A stretch of DNA of 64,000 nucleotides from Oikopleura dioica (lineage: Eukaryota > Chordata > Appendicularia > Copelata > Oikopleuridae), in contig OU015568.1 in NCBI GenBank assembly GCA_907165135.1, positions 16,193,208-16,257,207 on the forward strand, given 5' to 3'. Both the position numbers and the translations under genes were made by a program. Positions 43,180-57,208 of this stretch are shown in pieces; positions within the stretch are counted from its first letter, which is position 1, and every line of letters begins with the position of its first letter. Under the pieces are notes generated by a model, which saw only the letters and a list, made by a program, of their open reading frames with translations, searched no databases and was not told where the DNA came from.

Positions 43180-45602
43180 ATGAAAAAGCGCCTGACTTCC
43201 GGGTGGATTTCCTCGCACATGCACCGAAAAATCGTCACGTTATTCGTCAGCAGCATCGCCCTCGTCCTGATCCTCTTTTGCCTCGCTCCGTTAGAAAAAC
43301 GAACGCCCATCAAAAATTATCACACGAGAGGTAACATCGCCGTCGTTTTCGTCGTTTCTTTTTATATTTTTACCAGATAATATTTATCCACACCAGCCAA
43401 ACAGAGAATATCTTTTCTATCCAGCGAATGAAGAGCTTGACGATTTGCAAGGAAGAAGGTTTTTAAAAGTCAAAAATTTACGCACGCCAAAAGGTAAAAA
43501 TTATAGAATCATATTCCTACTGTCTTTCCTGGAAAAGCCCCTATTTTAAGCCTTATGTGCGGTTCTGGTGGGTTAAGGGGCGTGGTGGACCACCACTGGT
43601 GATTAGGTTTAGGTTTGGGTTCAGGAGCCTCGACTCGGCCCTGAACCTGAGTCATTGTCAAAAAGACTGAAAAGCCGCATTTGCCGCATATGATTACCGG
43701 TTTTTCAAAAACCAATGTCGATTTTCAAAAATAAAATTAACTGTTTATGTTGCAAAGAGGCTTCGCGGCTTCGTCATAATGAATTTCAAAAAGCCGCTAC
43801 GCGGCTTTCCATACAAGCCTTTCCGAACCTTAGTGAGGATATGTACACAAGAGCCTGGTTAGGGGCAGCTCAAAGCACAACTCCCTACTACCGAAACTCT
43901 CACAACCGAAACGAGGATCTAAGCTAACTAAGCCTGCAAGTAAAAACACACAAAAGTTGATATAAGAAATTGATTTTATTCAGGTAAAAAAGAAGAAAAC
44001 CGGCCAGTAAGGCAAAGAGCACATTGATTCAGAATATGCTATTCTGATGAGTTTGTTCGCTTCTTTCGAGTAACTTTCTTCTTCTTCTTTTTGAAGAAAT
44101 CTAAAGATAATTAAATATAAAAAAACATTAAATTTACCTATATTTGCTGCTTTCCGGACTGTGAACATCCGAAGACTGAAGAAATTCCCATTTTTGCCCA
44201 AACAACAAGCCACGTTCTAGAGACGAATTCTCAAAATTCCCAAAATTTGACCTTCAAATTCAGACGATGAGTGCCAAGCAGACCCGGACGGGCGAGAAAA
44301 GCGCAAATTACTGCCAAATGTCATCGGCTTAGGAGCTAAGAAATGCGGCACCACCGCGCTGCACTACTACATGACGGCGCATCCGAAAGTCAAAGTCTCT
44401 CCAGATCACGAAGAGCTCGCTTTCTTCGACAAAAAATGGGAAAACGGGATCGACTGGTATCTCGATCGACTGCCAGAAGTTGCAGAAGATGAAATCGTTT
44501 TTGAAAAGACGCCGAAATACTTTGTCTACCCACCAGGTTTGTCAACTAACAACTTGAATTATCCGATACAGCTCTTCCCTTACCCCTTTCTAGCGCTTGA
44601 TCGGATAGCAGAAACCGTTCCAAACGCAAAATTCATCTTGGTGATTTGCAACCCGATCGACCGCGCCTTTTCCGATTTCAACCACAAAGTTCGCAAATCG
44701 TCTGGCTTCAGAAATTTCCTCGCACAAAATCAGATTCAAAACTTTGACGATTTCGTGATGCGCACTTCGACCAGGCTGAGAATTTTGAAGGAAAAGAAGA
44801 TGACGGCGCTGTTGGAAAATGATTTGTACAATAGTACTACGAATAATGGTCATTTATCCATCCTAACAGGTATTTTTTCAAAACCTAAAACAATAAAACT
44901 TAACAGCCTGTGTAGGAAACCTGAGTCAGGGTCTGAAAGATCTCTAGTGCAAAGCCGCGTAGCGGCTATTTATTTAATGAAGCCGCAAAGCGGCTTCGTT
45001 TTCGAAAAAGCCGCTACCCGGCTTTGCACTAGAGATCTTTCAGACCCTGACTCAGGTTTTCTACACAGGCTCCCAAGTCTAGATCCCAGCATATCTGCCT
45101 GTGGAAATTTTTTTTCTGACAAACCCTCTTTTTTAGTCGGTTTCTATTCGTATTATCTTCAAAAATTCATCGCGAAATTCTCCCGCCAACAGTTTTTAAT
45201 CTTGACTGGAGAAGAAATCCGCCACTCTCCCCGAGAAGTAAGAAATGAACTTGCGCCGCTTTTTTAAATTAGTAATCAGGTTATGGACAAAGTACAGGGC
45301 TTCATGGACTTGCCGCGCTGCGTCACTGGCGACAACTTTGTGTTTAATTCAACCAAGGGCTTCTACTGCGTCGTTAATTACAAGGGCGAGGAAGTTTGCT
45401 TGGACTCCAGTAAGGGAACCAGCAGGTATATCTAGCACGAAAAGAATAAGGAATCAAATGTTTCTTTTGAAGGAAAGGAGAGGAGCAAAAATACTTGATA
45501 GAAACAGCCGAAGAATTGGCAAATCTCTACGGGCCCTACAATCGTGAGCTTTCCAAACTCGGCATCAATGTTTCCTGGCCCTTTCCAACTGAAGAACCCT
45601 AG
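43180..45602 (+). CDS. Heparan sulfate 3-O-sulfotransferase-like Golgi enzyme, 397 aa
   Basis: Exons 43180-43330, 43377-43493, 44264-44536, 44594-44869, 45137-45237, 45280-45425 and 45473-45602 sum to 398 codons in frame. It is a type II membrane protein: a short basic tail, then a signal anchor (IVTLFVSSIALVLILFCLA), a stem, and a PAPS-dependent sulfotransferase domain. The 5'-phosphosulfate loop is GLGAKKCGTTAL. Next come FFDKKWENGIDWY, FEKTPKYFV and the 3'-phosphate site FILVICNPIDRAFSDF, then the C-terminal Cys pair FYCVV...GEEVCLDSSKG seen in HS3ST/NDST enzymes. The expected reaction is sulfate transfer from PAPS to heparan sulfate. The 3-O class is inferred from size and the Cys pair. 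Intron 4 contains a CTGAGTCAGG MITE. AATAAA lies at 45665-45670. Confidence 0.85.
43640..43830. mobile_element. Degenerate CTGAGTCAGG-type fragment in sulfotransferase intron 2
   Basis: CTGAACCTGAGTCATTGTCA and several AAGCCGC/GCGGCTT blocks match the family interior, but the right terminus is lost. Confidence 0.4.
44043..44210 (-). CDS. Possible tiny basic gene nested antisense in sulfotransferase intron 2
   Basis: On the minus strand, a 37-bp GT-AG intron (about 44104-44140) joins a frame containing MFTVRKAANI to FFKKKKKKVTRKKRTNSSE, ending at TAG 44043. A minus-strand AATAAA sits about 65 bp downstream (43975-43980). The start is unclear: the best upstream codon is GTG, and an internal ATG gives a 30-residue peptide. 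The poly-Lys tail resembles some ribosomal or nucleic-acid-binding peptides, but no family is recognised. Confidence 0.3.
44908..45068. mobile_element. CTGAGTCAGG MITE in sulfotransferase intron 4
   Basis: CTGTGTAGGAAACCTGAGTC at the left and the complement ending in CTACACAG at the right, with AAGCCGC...GCGGCTT blocks inside. It fills most of a 267-bp intron. Confidence 0.8.
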
Positions 45603-45701
45603 AAGCAAAACACTATTTATACGATTATATTTACTATACAAACTGCCATACAACTTCAATTATCAATAAATGCACCTACTAGCAACAGAAAGCTCGGCAA
45701 C

Positions 45702-45778
45702 CTGTGTAGAAAACCTGAGTCAGGGTCTGAAATATCATAAATGAAAAGCAGCAACCCTGACTCAGGTTTTCTACACAG
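45702..45778. mobile_element. Short CTGAGTCAGG MITE
   Basis: Only 77 bp: the two arms (CTGTGTAGAAAACCTGAGTC and complement) with almost no interior, preceded by GCTCGGCAAC as in longer copies. Confidence 0.8.
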
Positions 45779-46791
45779 ATTTTCGAGCCCAGCTTGAGCC
45801 CTTTTTAGTAATTTTTTATTCAAAATGTCGATGTTCTCGCAAGCAATGCTGATATCGGTTCTCTTCCTTGATTTCAAGCCAAAAAAGCTGGTCGATTGGA
45901 CTCGCATTAAAAGCGACAATGAATAGAAGTCGGCTCAGTATTATCAATTATTTTCTGAAGCCATCTTCTATCTTCATTGTGGGCTATTCTGCGGTAGAAG
46001 TCTTGCTCTCTGCAAATTTGAAATGACGGATGAGGGGAAACAACGACGCACTGAATTTTCATCTAGAGAAAAAGAAAGTTAAAATTATCGTTTTCGAAAA
46101 AGAAAGCTTTGCCGCTTTGGTTTTCATAACTGGCGAATTGGCTATTTTGTGCAGCAGGTGGCGCTTTGGGCACGCATGATGCCCTGGGGGAAGGGCACGG
46201 AAGGGGGATCAAAAAGAATGCCGATTGCATCAATGTGTCTTTGCCCAGAGGAGTAACTTGATTACTGGCCCGAGTTAATCAATGTATCGACGCACACGCG
46301 CCTCTCGGCTATTTTTCACTCAATTAAGCCGCCCATAAACTTGCATAATTAATTCACTCGCGCGATCATTAGCAGCAAAAAACGCTCTCTAATTAACAAC
46401 TAAGCAAATCCCAAGAAACTCGCTGCAAATGCCGCTCTCTTTCTCTCCTTCTCAAATGAGCAAAGAAAAAGTCGAAAAAGAGGCACGCAATTCCGCCGAG
46501 TTTCTCTCAGGGGAGTCGACCATCGATCTCATCCCTTATTTGCAGAGCGCAACTATCATTCTGCCTTCATGAATACTTTTCTTTGGCAATAAACGAATGC
46601 CTGATGAATAATTTGCATCAATAACTCTGCTGGTGAATTTTGCTCGTGGCTGGGACACGATCGGTCAAAACCTCTTCTCAAGATTTTCGACAAAGAAATG
46701 ATAGAATTTCCAAGTCTATTTTTGTCCATAAAGAATTGAAGAAAGTCCCAACATTGACGATTTTGATGATGAAAAGTCATTCTTCCCTCAG

Positions 46792-47040
46792 AATAGACGA
46801 TCATAGACGCGGCTTTCACAGCTTTATTGACAATCTTAGACTTGGTTCAGAATAAGCTGGGCTCGGCAACCTGAATAGAAAGCCTGGGTCAGGGTCTGAA
46901 TGATCTCAATGCGGTTGTTCAAAATAAATCTTTCAGAGCCTGATTCTGGTTTTCTACACAGGTTGCCAAGCCCAGCTTATTCTGAACCAGGTCTAAAATT
47001 GTCAATTAAGCTATGGAAGCCGGGTCCATGATCGTCTATT
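46792..47040. repeat. CTGAGTCAGG MITE inside a larger palindrome
   Basis: The MITE proper spans 46871-46961, but the inverted repeat continues outward for about 80 bp on each side (AATAGACGATCAT...GGTTCAGAATAAGCTGGG against its complement) with about 10-15% mismatch. The outer part is not shared with other family members. Confidence 0.75.
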
Positions 47041-48621
47041 TTGTAATTGGAATTCCTAGGGATGCCCCTTTTATATAATAAAACACCTGTCGGGAAATAT
47101 TTCTGCTCATCTGAAACCTGCTTATTGCATATGTATGTTCAAATATGCAATAATAAATGTTCAAAGAGCTTTCAATTGTATTAACGAAAACCCTTTGATT
47201 CTTGGATTTAATTTTAACTAAATTCGAATTGTATTTTTATATCTGGGATGTAAAATTTTGAGGAATACTGGGATGTAGACAGTAGGCAGGGTAAAGCTCG
47301 TATACACACACGCAGTAGGACAGTAAGAATCAGCCGCTGGTATTAATAATTATTAACTTAGAATATTAATATTAAATTATTAATAAAGAGCAGGGCAACT
47401 GATTGGTTTGCATACAGACTTTAACGAGGGAGGAAATTTGACTAGCCAAAGAAAAGAGCTTTGACGCTAGAAATTAAGAATTTGAGGAGTAATTTGAAAT
47501 TTTCCTAATCTACGAAATTTTATATAATAGCAAGGATTTTCAGGTGAAATCAAGGAAGAGCGATTTTCCCGAAAATCCACGATTTTCCGAAAAATCTTTT
47601 TATTATTCTTTATCAATTTAATTTTCAATAATTTATCTTTTTTTATTCTTATCAGGCAGGCAGTTTTCGGAATCGAAGAAAAAATAGCCCTAAATTGGTT
47701 TGTTTTTGGTTGTTTCGGAGATTGAAAATTGCTCATTACTTTTTGAAAAGTAACGAAAGAAGAAAAAGACTTGAGGTCGAGCCGGGGTGACCTCCGAAAC
47801 AAGAGTGACCCCAGAATGACCTCAGAAGTAAGCTTGGTTGTTTTAGGGGCGCTGTGGGCAGGGCAGCAATTCTAGGTACAAACGGACCTAGTTGGTTAGA
47901 TCTTTTCACCGGCTGAATGACCACACAGGCCGAGAAGAGTTTTTGTTAACGAAGAAGATCGTTTTTACTTGTAAGAAATGTTCTTTTAAAAGAAAAGTTG
48001 TTCTGATGATTGTAAATCTGAACTTTCGCGGATATGAACTTGAAACGCGGGATCGACACAACACGTGGTTTCCACTTGAAGACAGTTTGGTTGAACTTGT
48101 TTTTAGTAAAATAGTAAAAATCAGAAAAATATGCAGCGACCCTTTGAAAGAATGACAACTAGAAACCATCTTCCGGTTTTTCGAAATTGATTTCTGGTCG
48201 TCGATCTTGAGAAGGGACGTTTGCAAAATGCGAGTAGGTAAAAGTTGGGTCACCAAGTGGAAATAAAATAAAAAATAGTACTTCGAAATGTAATTATTAG
48301 GAGAAAGAAATATGGGAAAAGTTTAACTTATCGGCGATTTGAATCATTTTATTGAAAAGCCGCTGTCTGGTAGACACCGCGGTCTTTGCGACTTTTTGAC
48401 TATTGAATTGTTATTTATTGAATCTGTTCGTATTGGTTTTGTTGAAATGACCGTTATTGAAAATTTAAACGCAGAGTTCTTTTTCGTTAAAATTAAAGCT
48501 GGGATTTGGGCGAAACAAAAGTAGTAGAGAGATGAATTAATTAATGAAAGAAAAAGTTGGGCGCTTTTTGCAAAAGTCCATTGATTGGAAAATGCAATTT
48601 TCAATCAAGAAGGAGAGACCC

Positions 48622-50442
<1,821 letters not shown>

Positions 50443-51109
50443 CGTCGTCAGAAAGAAGCGTCGAAGAAGAGTCTCTCGCTAGAAATCGTCTCTTTCTCTA
50501 CAAGAAGAGTTGTTGTTAATTGCTGCTGTTTGTTGTTTTGTTTGAAAATGAGCCCAGTCCGCCTAAGAAGAACTGTGGCCTCTTTAGCAAAAGCTTTTTT
50601 AAGCAAGTTTGTCGTTTATCACACACCGAAGTCTGAAATTTTTATTTTGCTCTTTTCGAATTCGCGGTTTTGAGATTTGGAGATTTCCTGGAGCGAAAAT
50701 CGGTTAGATCACAATCGATTTGAAAACAGCGAAAAACAAGTAAAAATATTCTCGCATTTATTTCCGTAATTACTGTAATTGCAAAAAGGGGAGGAATTGC
50801 AAACAAATGGAAATATTACAATTAATAGCAATGGCAGTAGATTTTAACTAGATTCAAGCAAAATCGCGAATTCGCTTTTTTATGATTCGAAAAAAATTTA
50901 TCAATAAGAGATCCCAAATGTTATTTTTACATGTGGCTTTTTGGTTAAGTTTCAGAAATAGTTTTTAAGAATTTTTTAGAATTTTGGTTTTTGATAACTT
51001 TGAGGAAAGAGATAAATGGGACTGAAAAGAAAAAAATTGACTAAAGAACGAACAGAATTCCCTAATAAAAAAAAAGAGAAAGAAAAGCGGAAACTGACTT
51101 TCTTCTTCT
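50443..51109. other. Spacer between DDX6 and UBE2I
   Basis: The DDX6 upstream region and the UBE2I 3' flank meet here, so this one spacer serves a start and an end on the same strand. The AT-rich 50750-51060 part holds no convincing frame. Confidence 0.4.
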
Positions 51110-52050
<941 letters not shown>

Positions 52051-52513
52051 TTCTTTTCTTTTTACTTTCTGAAACAATACTTTTTCGTAAAGTGGCAAAG
52101 TTGGCTTGATAATTGGCTGAGGGATAAGGTGTGAGAGAGGAAATAGAGAAGGAAAATTAGTGGAGAAAAAAAAACTAGGGGAGGAAGCTTCGAGCGGCCT
52201 CGGCCCATAAACCTGAGTCAGGGTTCTGAAAGATCTTCAAGGAAGAGCGGCTCAGAGGCTTTTTTGAAAACGTAGCCGCGAATCGGCCTTGGCAGAATTG
52301 AGAAAAAGATTGGAACTTTCCACTCTTGATAATCCAGACCCTGACTCAGGTATTCTAAGCAGGTTTCCGTACCCAGCGAGCAGCTGTGCTTGAAAAAGGT
52401 GACAAATAGAGACTATTTGTATCAAAAACACTGTCCCGCTACTCTACAGAAAAATTTATAATGATCAAGAATTATTTACAGGAATAAACAGTTTATTTTG
52501 CAGAAAAATTGCT
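52051..52513. other. Spacer containing a CTGAGTCAGG MITE
   Basis: UBE2I 5' flank and the trailer of the next gene. A MITE copy (52199-52362) has arms AAACCTGAGTCAGGGTTCTG and complement. No frame. Confidence 0.5.
52199..52362. mobile_element. CTGAGTCAGG MITE
   Basis: Recognisable arms around a GCGGCTCAGAGGCTT-type interior; the termini are more diverged than in other copies. Confidence 0.65.
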
Positions 52514-53204
52514 CTAGAATTTTTTCAAGAACCCCGCAAGCGAGTTTTTTGGAGGCTTGTTCTTTTGCTTGCTTTGAGGATTCGGCTTATTCTTATTTTT
52601 TGCCTTTGCTTTCATGCTATTTAGCTTTTTCTCGACAGCTTTAGATTTTTGGTTTTTCGCAATTTTTCCTGAATTACTGTCTTTTTTCTTGATCTCTATT
52701 TTCTCAGTTGAAATTTCTGCTGCTGCATTGACTAAATTCTTATTGAGCCGGTTTTCGAGCTTCGAAGTTCTAGAAAAATGACAATCTGAGCAGTTTTGAA
52801 CAGTCACAAGTTTTCGCTCTTTTGTAAATCGTTTGGCACGGCCTTTTCTCTTCGAAATCGTGCGAATTTTCAACGCATTTTCGTGATTTTCGCAGCGTGA
52901 GAAGCAATTTTCACAGAATCGAGCCTAAAATTCATGGTTTTTCGAGACAAAAACGCGTAGGCGAGTTAAAAAGAAGTAGCATGATTCATCAGAAACGAGT
53001 CATTCTACTTTTGATGAGTAATTTCTGAGAATCGGGGATTCTAACCTCGGCTTTTTGGAATTCGGCAAGATGATCGATATCCGCGATGAGGGTTTTGGAG
53101 ATGATCTGGTGGAGTTTGTTGTTAGAGTCGAGCTCCAAGAGCTTTTGCGAAAGATTCCAGTGATGCTTCACGGAGAAATCTGCGTCCAGGACTCCTTCTA
53201 TCAT
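52514..53204 (-). CDS. Zinc-ribbon protein resembling the C18orf21 (UPF0711) family, 189 aa
   Basis: Two exons (53204-53046 and 52924-52514) join through a 121-bp GT-AG intron. An N-terminal helical region is followed at the exon junction by CENC and, about 40 residues later, CSDC, giving a C-x2-C...C-x2-C zinc ribbon with a basic linker (KRKGRAKRFTKERK). The rest is a long Lys-rich tail ending NSLAGFLKKF. The spacing of the two Cys pairs, the basic spacer between them, and a short hydrophobic/aromatic C-terminal motif are like vertebrate C18orf21. I base this on remembered features, so other RNA-binding zinc ribbons (for example RNase P Rpr2/Rpp21 type) remain possible. It is probably nuclear or nucleolar. 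Confidence 0.5.
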
Positions 53205-54263
53205 CGCCTGAATGATTGATTTAATGAAGAAGATTAAATAAGGAGGGCTGGGCTCAGTAACCTGTGTTGAAAACCTTAGTTAGAGTCTGAAAGATCTCCA
53301 ATGTGAAGCCGCTTCATTTTTGGTCCTTCAGACCCTGACTCAGGTTTTCAACACCTGTTGCCGAGCCCAGTAAAAAGGATAACATCATCCTTTACTTCCT
53401 AAATACTTTATCTATTACACTCTTGCGAAACTTTGTTGAACACCTCTTATCAGCGAAACTCTTTCCTGGATAATTTGATAATACTTCTGATTAAAAAAAG
53501 CTCCTGCCAAGGTCAATTTGAAAATTAAAAACAATCCCATTACCGCTTATCACACAATAGATAAATGGTTCATATGCACATGAACATGGCGATAAAAAAA
53601 TACACCGCTTATCAGTTAACTTCTCAATGCACGTGGTCCAATGATTGGACCACGGCGACTTTGACCGCCTGTAATTCCCGTTGTAGTTATCTGTTTGACC
53701 TGAATTTTGTAATGTGAGCTGATAGGACGAAAACGAACCACTCTGTGAAGTTTCGAAGGAAAACTCAAAAGGTGTGGCGTTTTGCGCCAGATTTCTCTTT
53801 CGCTCTCTGGTGAAAAATCGGAACGGATTTTTCGATTTACAATGGTTTATTTTTATAGAAGAGGGTTCAAGCTTTCTAGCAATACATCTACGAGCTTTTT
53901 TACCCGACGGAAACGTCAATTAGAGCCAAAAGTCCTGAGCGCTGTTTTTCACACTCTGAATTTGGCGCGCCGCGCGGGGCTGGATAATGCATTGTGGTCC
54001 AATAATTGGACCCCGTGTTTTGAGCGCTTAGTCGCGCGCCCGTGTATTGAGAAGTTAAGCATTTGCGACCCGTTCTGAACTCGCGAAGCATTTTTCTTTC
54101 GTTTGCATAGAATGTTTGAGTTTTCCCAAGCTGGCGCTCGTGACGTTTCAGACCTTGTTCTACGCAAATAATAGAATACAAACACTTATCGTATAAAGTC
54201 AACGCCCAGATTTTCTTTCTCACAATTAAAAAAAAAATACACTACAAAACAAAAGTTTCAAAA
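53205..54263. other. Spacer with a MITE and GGTCCAAT palindromes
   Basis: No supported gene. It contains a CTGAGTCAGG MITE (53247-53370) and two copies of the palindrome GGTCCAATNATTGGACC (about 53637 and 53997), 360 bp apart, each near a CTTCTCAAT or its complement. Overlapping frames on both strands lack support. The last 100 bp are the metallothionein promoter and leader. Confidence 0.4.
53247..53370. mobile_element. CTGAGTCAGG MITE with extended GGGCTC termini
   Basis: The left end is GCTGGGCTCAGTAACCTGTG and the right end its complement ...GTTGCCGAGCCCAG. This copy shows that the full terminal repeat of the family includes the GGGCTCGGCAAC block. Confidence 0.75.
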
Positions 54264-55414
54264 ATGGAAGTTCAAAAACAACGAAACAACTGCTGCCCAG
54301 CCAAGTGCGATGGATGCAAAGATTGCCCACCAGGTTGGAAAATAACACTAGGCGAGAAAGCCGCTTGCGGCTTTTGAGCTAAGAAGAGGGCCTCTTGGAA
54401 AAGGCGGCGCGTCTTCTCGGCATTCTATGTACCAGAGTAGAAAACCTGAGTCAGGGTTTTAAAGAGCTTTAACAAAAAGCTGTGGCGGCTTTTATAAAAA
54501 AGCCGCAGAGCGGCTTCGCTAGAATTTGAAAATAGACGGCAATTCTAGCGAATCCGATAAGCCTTACCCTGATTCAGGTTTTCCTCGCAGGAAGAAAAAT
54601 GAATTTATCAGTTAAAATATCCGAAAATGACCTTCCCAATTCAGGCTGCGTTCCATGCAAATGCTTGACTGACGCCTGCACCAAGATCTGCAACAATTGC
54701 AAAAACTGTCCACCCGGATGTGACCCCTGCGGCTGCGAGAAATGCGCCAAGAATGGCTGCACCTGTGATTGCTGTGAACAACCCTGCTGCGAGACTTCTT
54801 GCGAGGGTTGCAAAAACTGCCCACCGGGGTGCAACCCGTGCAAGTGCGAAATGGACAAGTGCAAGAAAATCTGCAAAGAGTGCAAAACCTGTCCCAAAGG
54901 GGAAAATGGCTGTGATCCGTGCCAGTGCCAGAAATGCTCGAAAAAGGGATGCAAGTGCAGCTGCTGCCCGAAACAGCCCTGCTGTGAAGGTAAGAAGAGT
55001 TCAAAAATTTTTCAACTAAATTTCTTTAGCGGCTTTTTCTAAACGAAGCCGCAGAGCGGCTTCGCCAGAATTTTGAAATTAAATGGAAAGATAAATTCGA
55101 GAAGCCGTTTTTTAGGCCCTGACTCAGGTTTTCACATAGCCTATGTGACATAGGCTACCAAGCCCTGTTAAAAATAACTTTCAGTTTCCTGCGCTGGCTG
55201 CAAAACTGCCCGCCCGGTTGCAACCCGTGCAAGTGCGAAATGGCCAGCTGCAAGAAAATCTGCAGTGGTAATATTTTTTTTTAATAATTTGAAAAATTAA
55301 CCAAAAAATGCAGGCTGCGCTGATTGCCCACCTGGCTGCGACCCGTGCAAGTGCGCCAAATGCTCCACCAAAGGGTGCAAGTGCGACTGCTGCCCCAAGA
55401 AATCATGCTGCTAA
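54264..55414 (+). CDS. MT: Three-module metallothionein
   Basis: Exons 54264-54333, 54645-54989, 55185-55267 and 55314-55414, all with GT-AG introns. After a short start (MEVQKQRNN) the protein consists almost only of Cys, Lys, Pro and Gly in three tandem modules of about 62 residues, each with around 20 Cys. Each module follows the order C.GCK.CPPGC.PCKC, C.KIC, CPPGC.PC.C, C.K.GC.C.CC, PCC. Such proteins bind Zn, Cd or Cu in thiolate clusters in the cytosol. Large modular metallothioneins are known in appendicularians. Exon 3 is one base short: TGCAAAACTGC, where modules 1 and 2 have five A (CKNC), so the true frame needs one more A. CTGAGTCAGG MITE sequences lie in introns 1 and 2. Confidence 0.85.
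54432..54590. mobile_element. CTGAGTCAGG MITE in metallothionein intron 1
   Basis: CCAGAGTAGAAAACCTGAGT at the left, complement ending TTTTCCTCGCAGG at the right, with GCCGC hairpin blocks inside. Confidence 0.75.
55028..55165. mobile_element. Partial CTGAGTCAGG MITE in metallothionein intron 2
   Basis: The interior GCGGCTTTTTC...GAAGCCGCAGAGCGGC and right arm CCCTGACTCAGGTTTTCACA are present. The left arm is missing. An added palindrome ATAGCCTATGTGACATAGGC replaces the normal terminus. Confidence 0.65.
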
Positions 55415-57184
55415 TTATTGTAACAGAATCAAATAAGTTTATCTGCGAAAAGTCATAATTAAGATTATCCATCAAAAAATTGAAGTAAAAAATAATAAAA
55501 AAAAGATGAAGGACTTCAATCGCGATTTTTAAGCCGATTTTTTTGTTTAAAAAATAGATAGTGATACCCTTAATTTTACATTCGAATTTGAATTTAGTAT
55601 TTACGAAACCTACCTCAAAAATTCCCGTCTTGAGCTTCTGTAAATTTAGAAATCCCTTCAGTCACCTAAGAAGCTTTTCTAGGGTCCTCTAAAAGAAAAA
55701 GATAAGAAAGAAAAGATTTGAAAATTAGACATATATATTTCATATTGCTTTTAAGAACAGCAAAGGGAGCAGGTTTTTGGTTTATGAACAATCGGGAACA
55801 CAGTTCGGCGAAAGAAGAAATGGAGAATTTTTGGAGATTCTTCTGAAGTAGATTCAGTTTTTGACAGAAGAGGTTGCTTTTTAGGTTGTTTTTCAATGGT
55901 AAATGGTAACGGATTTATTTTTCGGAATCGAGTATTGTGAAGAATTGGTAAGTTTCACGGGGTTATGGTTAAGAAAAGATAATTGACCAATGAGAATCGA
56001 AGAGCAATTTGTTAGCGCTAGAGATCTACTGACCAAAAAAGGAGGAAGACAATCAGGATTCTGATTGGCCGGGTGGCCAGATACAGGTATCTTATTGGTT
56101 CTTAAAAATTCGAAATCTCAAACATTAAATTTTTCACAGAAATATCTTTTAGAAGTTTAAATCCAAAATTTGAAAGACAAACTTGAATTTCCTTTTTTTG
56201 TGGGATTTAAAAAGTCAATAATTTTATGAGCAGCATGCCATTATGCGATTAGCTTTTATAAAGCTTGCGGCACGGGGCTCTGAAATTTTCCGGTGAATCA
56301 AGGGCTCAACCTAAGCCCACAAGTGCCCTTTCCTTAATTTCCTAAATTTCGTCTCTTTCAAATCACTTCCCACGAAATCGACTTTCAAAACAGGAAATTT
56401 TCACTTTCAATTTTTGGAAATTTCTGGAAATAGAAAAAAATTGCGCCAGGAATAAATTTTTTATTTCTTTTCGGAAACAGCAGTTTTTGAACAAGATTTC
56501 TAAGGATTGAATGCACACGGAGAAGGGAGTAGAAGCTGGGGTTGCCGTATTGAGAAAGTTGAACAGGAAAGACAGTCAATGAAGAATTTTTTGAAAAAGT
56601 TTGCTTTTTCTTTCATTTTGTAAGCACCGTTGTGGCTGTTGGAGGCGAGTGATTATCATTTTTGAACGAGCTGAAAATTCTCATTAGCATTCATGGAAAA
56701 CCTGAGACAGGATTTTAAAGACAACCATTTTTCGCGGCTTCGTTAAAAAAAACCGCTATAGCGACTTTTCATTAAGGGAGGTCGACGAGAATCGGGATTT
56801 TTCAACCAAAATTCCGGAAAAACTAGCTTTGAATGAAAAATTCTGATTGGTCAGGTGAGTAGGAAAGGGTTTGAAAAATACTGCGGCGAAAACTAGAAAA
56901 ATTTTATCCAGAAAAAATGGGCGTAATCTCGTCTCAAAGTGGACCCCAAATCGCAATTTTGGCAATTTAGCGATTTTTTCGCTATTTTTTTATGCCACAT
57001 TTGGTAATGAAGTGCACGAAATTCCTGCAAAAACTCGTGAAACTCGTTGCCGCTGTCTTCTAAATACCCTTCTGTTCTCACCTGATAAGTCAAAATATGT
57101 TTACAGAATCGGGTTTTTCGGGAAAATTGGTTTAAAAATTCCGATTCTCGTCGACCCGCCCCTTTCACACCCTGACTCAGGTTT
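55415..57184. other. Spacer without supported genes
   Basis: Metallothionein trailer (AATAAA 55494-55499) and AT-rich DNA. A half MITE (about 56694-56770, AAAACCTGAGACAGGATTTT with GCGGCTTCG) is present. Minus-strand frames at 55666-55896 and 56385-56579 have no support. Confidence 0.4.
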
Positions 57185-57208
57185 TCAACACATGTTGCCG
57201 AGCCCAGT
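57165..57208. mobile_element. Half CTGAGTCAGG MITE at the kinase 3' end
   Basis: Only the right arm CCTGACTCAGGTTTTCAACA...TTGCCGAGCCCAG is present. The apparent stop codon of the kinase frame falls inside it. Confidence 0.65.

Larger units (their letters stand above)
45603..48621. other. Long spacer without supported genes
   Basis: It holds two CTGAGTCAGG MITEs (45702-45778 and within 46792-47040). Frames on either strand (for example 47467-47802 and 47906-48256) are low-complexity or conflict with each other and lack start or splice support. The last 300 bp are likely 3' UTR of DDX6 (minus strand). Confidence 0.4.

Noticed and set aside
47467-48256. Minus-strand frames of 111 and 116 aa
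   Set aside because: Low-complexity composition, conflicting overlapping frames, no ATG context, splice site or polyadenylation support.
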